Positions 62,471-64,000 of a stretch of 64,000 bases of DNA are shown here, in pieces; within the stretch, counting starts at the first letter, position 1, and each line of letters starts with the position of its first letter. The notes beneath the pieces were generated by a model. The model ran no database searches, was not told the origin of the DNA, and saw only the letters and a program-made list of their open reading frames with translations. The DNA comes from Croceibacterium xixiisoli (GTDB lineage Bacteria > Pseudomonadota > Alphaproteobacteria > Sphingomonadales > Sphingomonadaceae): positions 682,001 through 746,000 of the forward strand of contig NZ_WTYJ01000001.1 in NCBI RefSeq assembly GCF_009827305.1. Direction: 5' to 3'. A program made the position numbers and the translations under genes.

Positions 62471-63970
62471 ATGAAGATCTGGAAATACATGATGCCGGCC
62501 TTGATGCTGGCTGGTCCGGCGGCAGCGCAGGAAACCGGGACTGAGGCTTCATTCGCATCCTTGAGTCGGGAAGATATTGAGCTGAAGGTCCGGGACTATT
62601 TGTTCGCAAGTCAGATCGATCACTGCGTGCATGGCGTATCGCTTGGTCAGGAATTGCGCCGCCGGCTGCCTAATGAACCGCGATCTCAGGCGATGGTTGA
62701 TTATGCCGACCTGAATTGCGCCGCGCAAAAAGGTGACTTCCAGACCGCCTACCGCGGATTGGTGGCTCTTGAGGGGCGGGGGTTCAAACTCACCGATGCG
62801 TTCGGTCTGTATCTTGCCGAAAGAACAAAGGACATCAGCGGCTCGTTGACCCGGCTGAGAAGGTTCCTTTTGTCGACCGTGAAGTTCCCGCAGTTGTCTC
62901 GGGAATTCCCGACGGCTTATGCGGCCATTCGCATGCTTTTGGAGGCCAATGAGGCTGAACAGTTGGGGGCGCTAGCGCTCAACATCATGCAGGACGCAGA
63001 ATTCACGCAACTTGATAAGGGAATGCGGTCCGACCTGGCCTTGCTGGCAATAGATCAAGCGGTCAGGGCGGATCATGCGGTGGCTTCCGATCTGCTGACG
63101 GAAATTGGTTCGCCGGCCGCATTGCGCAGACTGCTGCTGCTTCGTCAGTATCAGCCTGTTTGGCCTGCGGTAGAACAGAAGGTGGGACCGCATTTCTCCA
63201 TCGCTGACGAGCAATACCTGTCACAGATGCGTCTGGCGTACGAAAAAGACAGCGACAATTCTGCAAGGATGAGAGCGTATGTAGCCGCCTTGTGGGAGGT
63301 GGGAAAAACCGCTGATGTCGTGTCATTCGTGGAACAAGCTGCGCCTGTTGGCGATGATTTCAGTGAAATTGGGGAGGATATGGCATGGATTATCAACATC
63401 TACGCCTTTTCTCTTGATGCACATGAGCGTGTTGCAGAGGCCGACATCCTGTTTGACCGGTTGGCTGGAATCGAGAACAAATACTGGCAGGTCAATTTCG
63501 TGGTCAATCGCGCCGCGCGGCTGACCGATCAGGGCCGCTGGCAGGAGGCTCTCGCAGCGCAGCCTGCGGCCAGCGCAGTCGCGACTGCATCAGGTACGGA
63601 CTATTCTCGTGCAATTGCAGCCCAAGTTCAGCTTTGTTCGCTCAGCAAGCTTGGTCGAAGCCAGGAGGCTGCCGCGTTGCTGCCAAGTTTGCGACAACTG
63701 GGCACTGACGCGGCCTGGCCTGTTGCAGAAGCGCTGATGTGTATGGATCGTGATGAGGAGGCCGCCGCACTTGTAGCATCGACAGTGGCAGATCCGGTCT
63801 ATGGTGAAGACTTTGCTTTGGAACTACTGTCGGACACACCCGATGCACTCGGCGAATCCGCAGCTTTGCCGAGTTTGAAAGAACTGATCGAAAACTATCC
63901 GTCAGTGCGTGATGCCCTGCTGAAACGCGCGCGCCTGTTTCCTGAGGAGTTCCAGCGCGTCGAAAGCTAG
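62471..63970 (+). CDS. Exported helical-repeat protein of unknown function
   Basis: A 499-residue protein with a short signal peptide (MKIWKYMMPALMLAGPAAAQ) and then a mostly alpha-helical body with TPR/SEL1-like spacing (LNCAAQKGDFQTAYRGLVALEGRG, RLTDQGRWQEALAAQPAAS, LSKLGRSQEAAALLPSL by parts). I do not recognise a family. It is lower in GC and has more relaxed third-base choice than its neighbours. It probably sits in the periplasm as a scaffold. The start is the ATG at 62471; the stop is TAG at 63968-63970. Confidence 0.65.
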   Translation: MKIWKYMMPALMLAGPAAAQETGTEASFASLSREDIELKVRDYLFASQIDHCVHGVSLGQELRRRLPNEPRSQAMVDYADLNCAAQKGDFQTAYRGLVALEGRGFKLTDAFGLYLAERTKDISGSLTRLRRFLLSTVKFPQLSREFPTAYAAIRMLLEANEAEQLGALALNIMQDAEFTQLDKGMRSDLALLAIDQAVRADHAVASDLLTEIGSPAALRRLLLLRQYQPVWPAVEQKVGPHFSIADEQYLSQMRLAYEKDSDNSARMRAYVAALWEVGKTADVVSFVEQAAPVGDDFSEIGEDMAWIINIYAFSLDAHERVAEADILFDRLAGIENKYWQVNFVVNRAARLTDQGRWQEALAAQPAASAVATASGTDYSRAIAAQVQLCSLSKLGRSQEAAALLPSLRQLGTDAAWPVAEALMCMDRDEEAAALVASTVADPVYGEDFALELLSDTPDALGESAALPSLKELIENYPSVRDALLKRARLFPEEFQRVES

Positions 63971-64000
63971 ATCGCGTGCCGGCCTGGAGACAGGCGCGGC

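Overview
The window reads as chromosomal DNA of an alphaproteobacterium, most probably a sphingomonad (Sphingomonadaceae/Erythrobacteraceae type). The reasons are the high GC content, the PhyR/EcfG-type general stress response, a class I PHB synthase with an Ala/Pro/Lys-rich phasin, the RcdA-type DUF1465 protein, paired DUF465 proteins, a TonB receptor beside catabolic genes, and an Entner-Doudoroff gene block. I see no tRNA, rRNA, insertion sequence, integrase or CRISPR array. The first gene is cut by the left edge.

Layout. 1-4.6 kb: end of an FAD oxidoreductase, then an IlvD/Edd-type dehydratase with an aromatic-acid/H+ symporter. 4.8-9.1 kb: alaC, phaC and phasin. 9.3-14.6 kb: clpS, lptF-lptG, a fatty acid desaturase and a GNAT-like protein. 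14.6-16.3 kb: a general stress response module (single-domain response regulator plus phyR), each gene with a good EcfG-type promoter. 16.3-28.3 kb: a catabolic island of a TonB receptor, two 3-His cupins, three dehydrogenases, an AraC regulator, an MFS carrier, a VOC protein, a class II aldolase and a lone 2Fe-2S subunit. 28.3-39 kb: arsC, a PmtA-like methyltransferase, lipB, a CitE-like lyase, an EamA carrier and many small or exported unknowns, including an M48 protease operon. 39-41.5 kb: an MmyB-type regulator facing a SnoaL / hydrolase / ABM operon. 41.7-51.6 kb: housekeeping (nadA, DUF4230, MBL hydrolase, DUF1465, two DUF465 proteins, ptsP, RodZ-like, cpoB, tilS, L,D-transpeptidase). 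51.7-59.3 kb: the operon zwf-edd-glk-eda followed by a degenerate PEP-carboxylase-like gene. 59.4-64 kb: transglutaminase-like, YjbQ, PepSY membrane protein and a lower-GC exported unknown.

How the genes work together. The sugar block turns glucose into glucose-6-P (Glk), 6-phosphogluconate (Zwf, with lactonase elsewhere), KDPG (Edd) and pyruvate plus GAP (Eda). The last gene, translationally coupled to eda, keeps the PEP-carboxylase metal ligands but lacks key catalytic-loop residues. It is the most unusual protein here. PhaC and phasin store carbon. The 16-28 kb island probably imports and oxidises a hydroxylated, perhaps aromatic-ketone-like compound under AraC control; a 21-bp-spaced direct repeat in front of the TonB receptor is a likely operator. 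The stress module has its own EcfG promoters although nepR and ecfG are not in the window.
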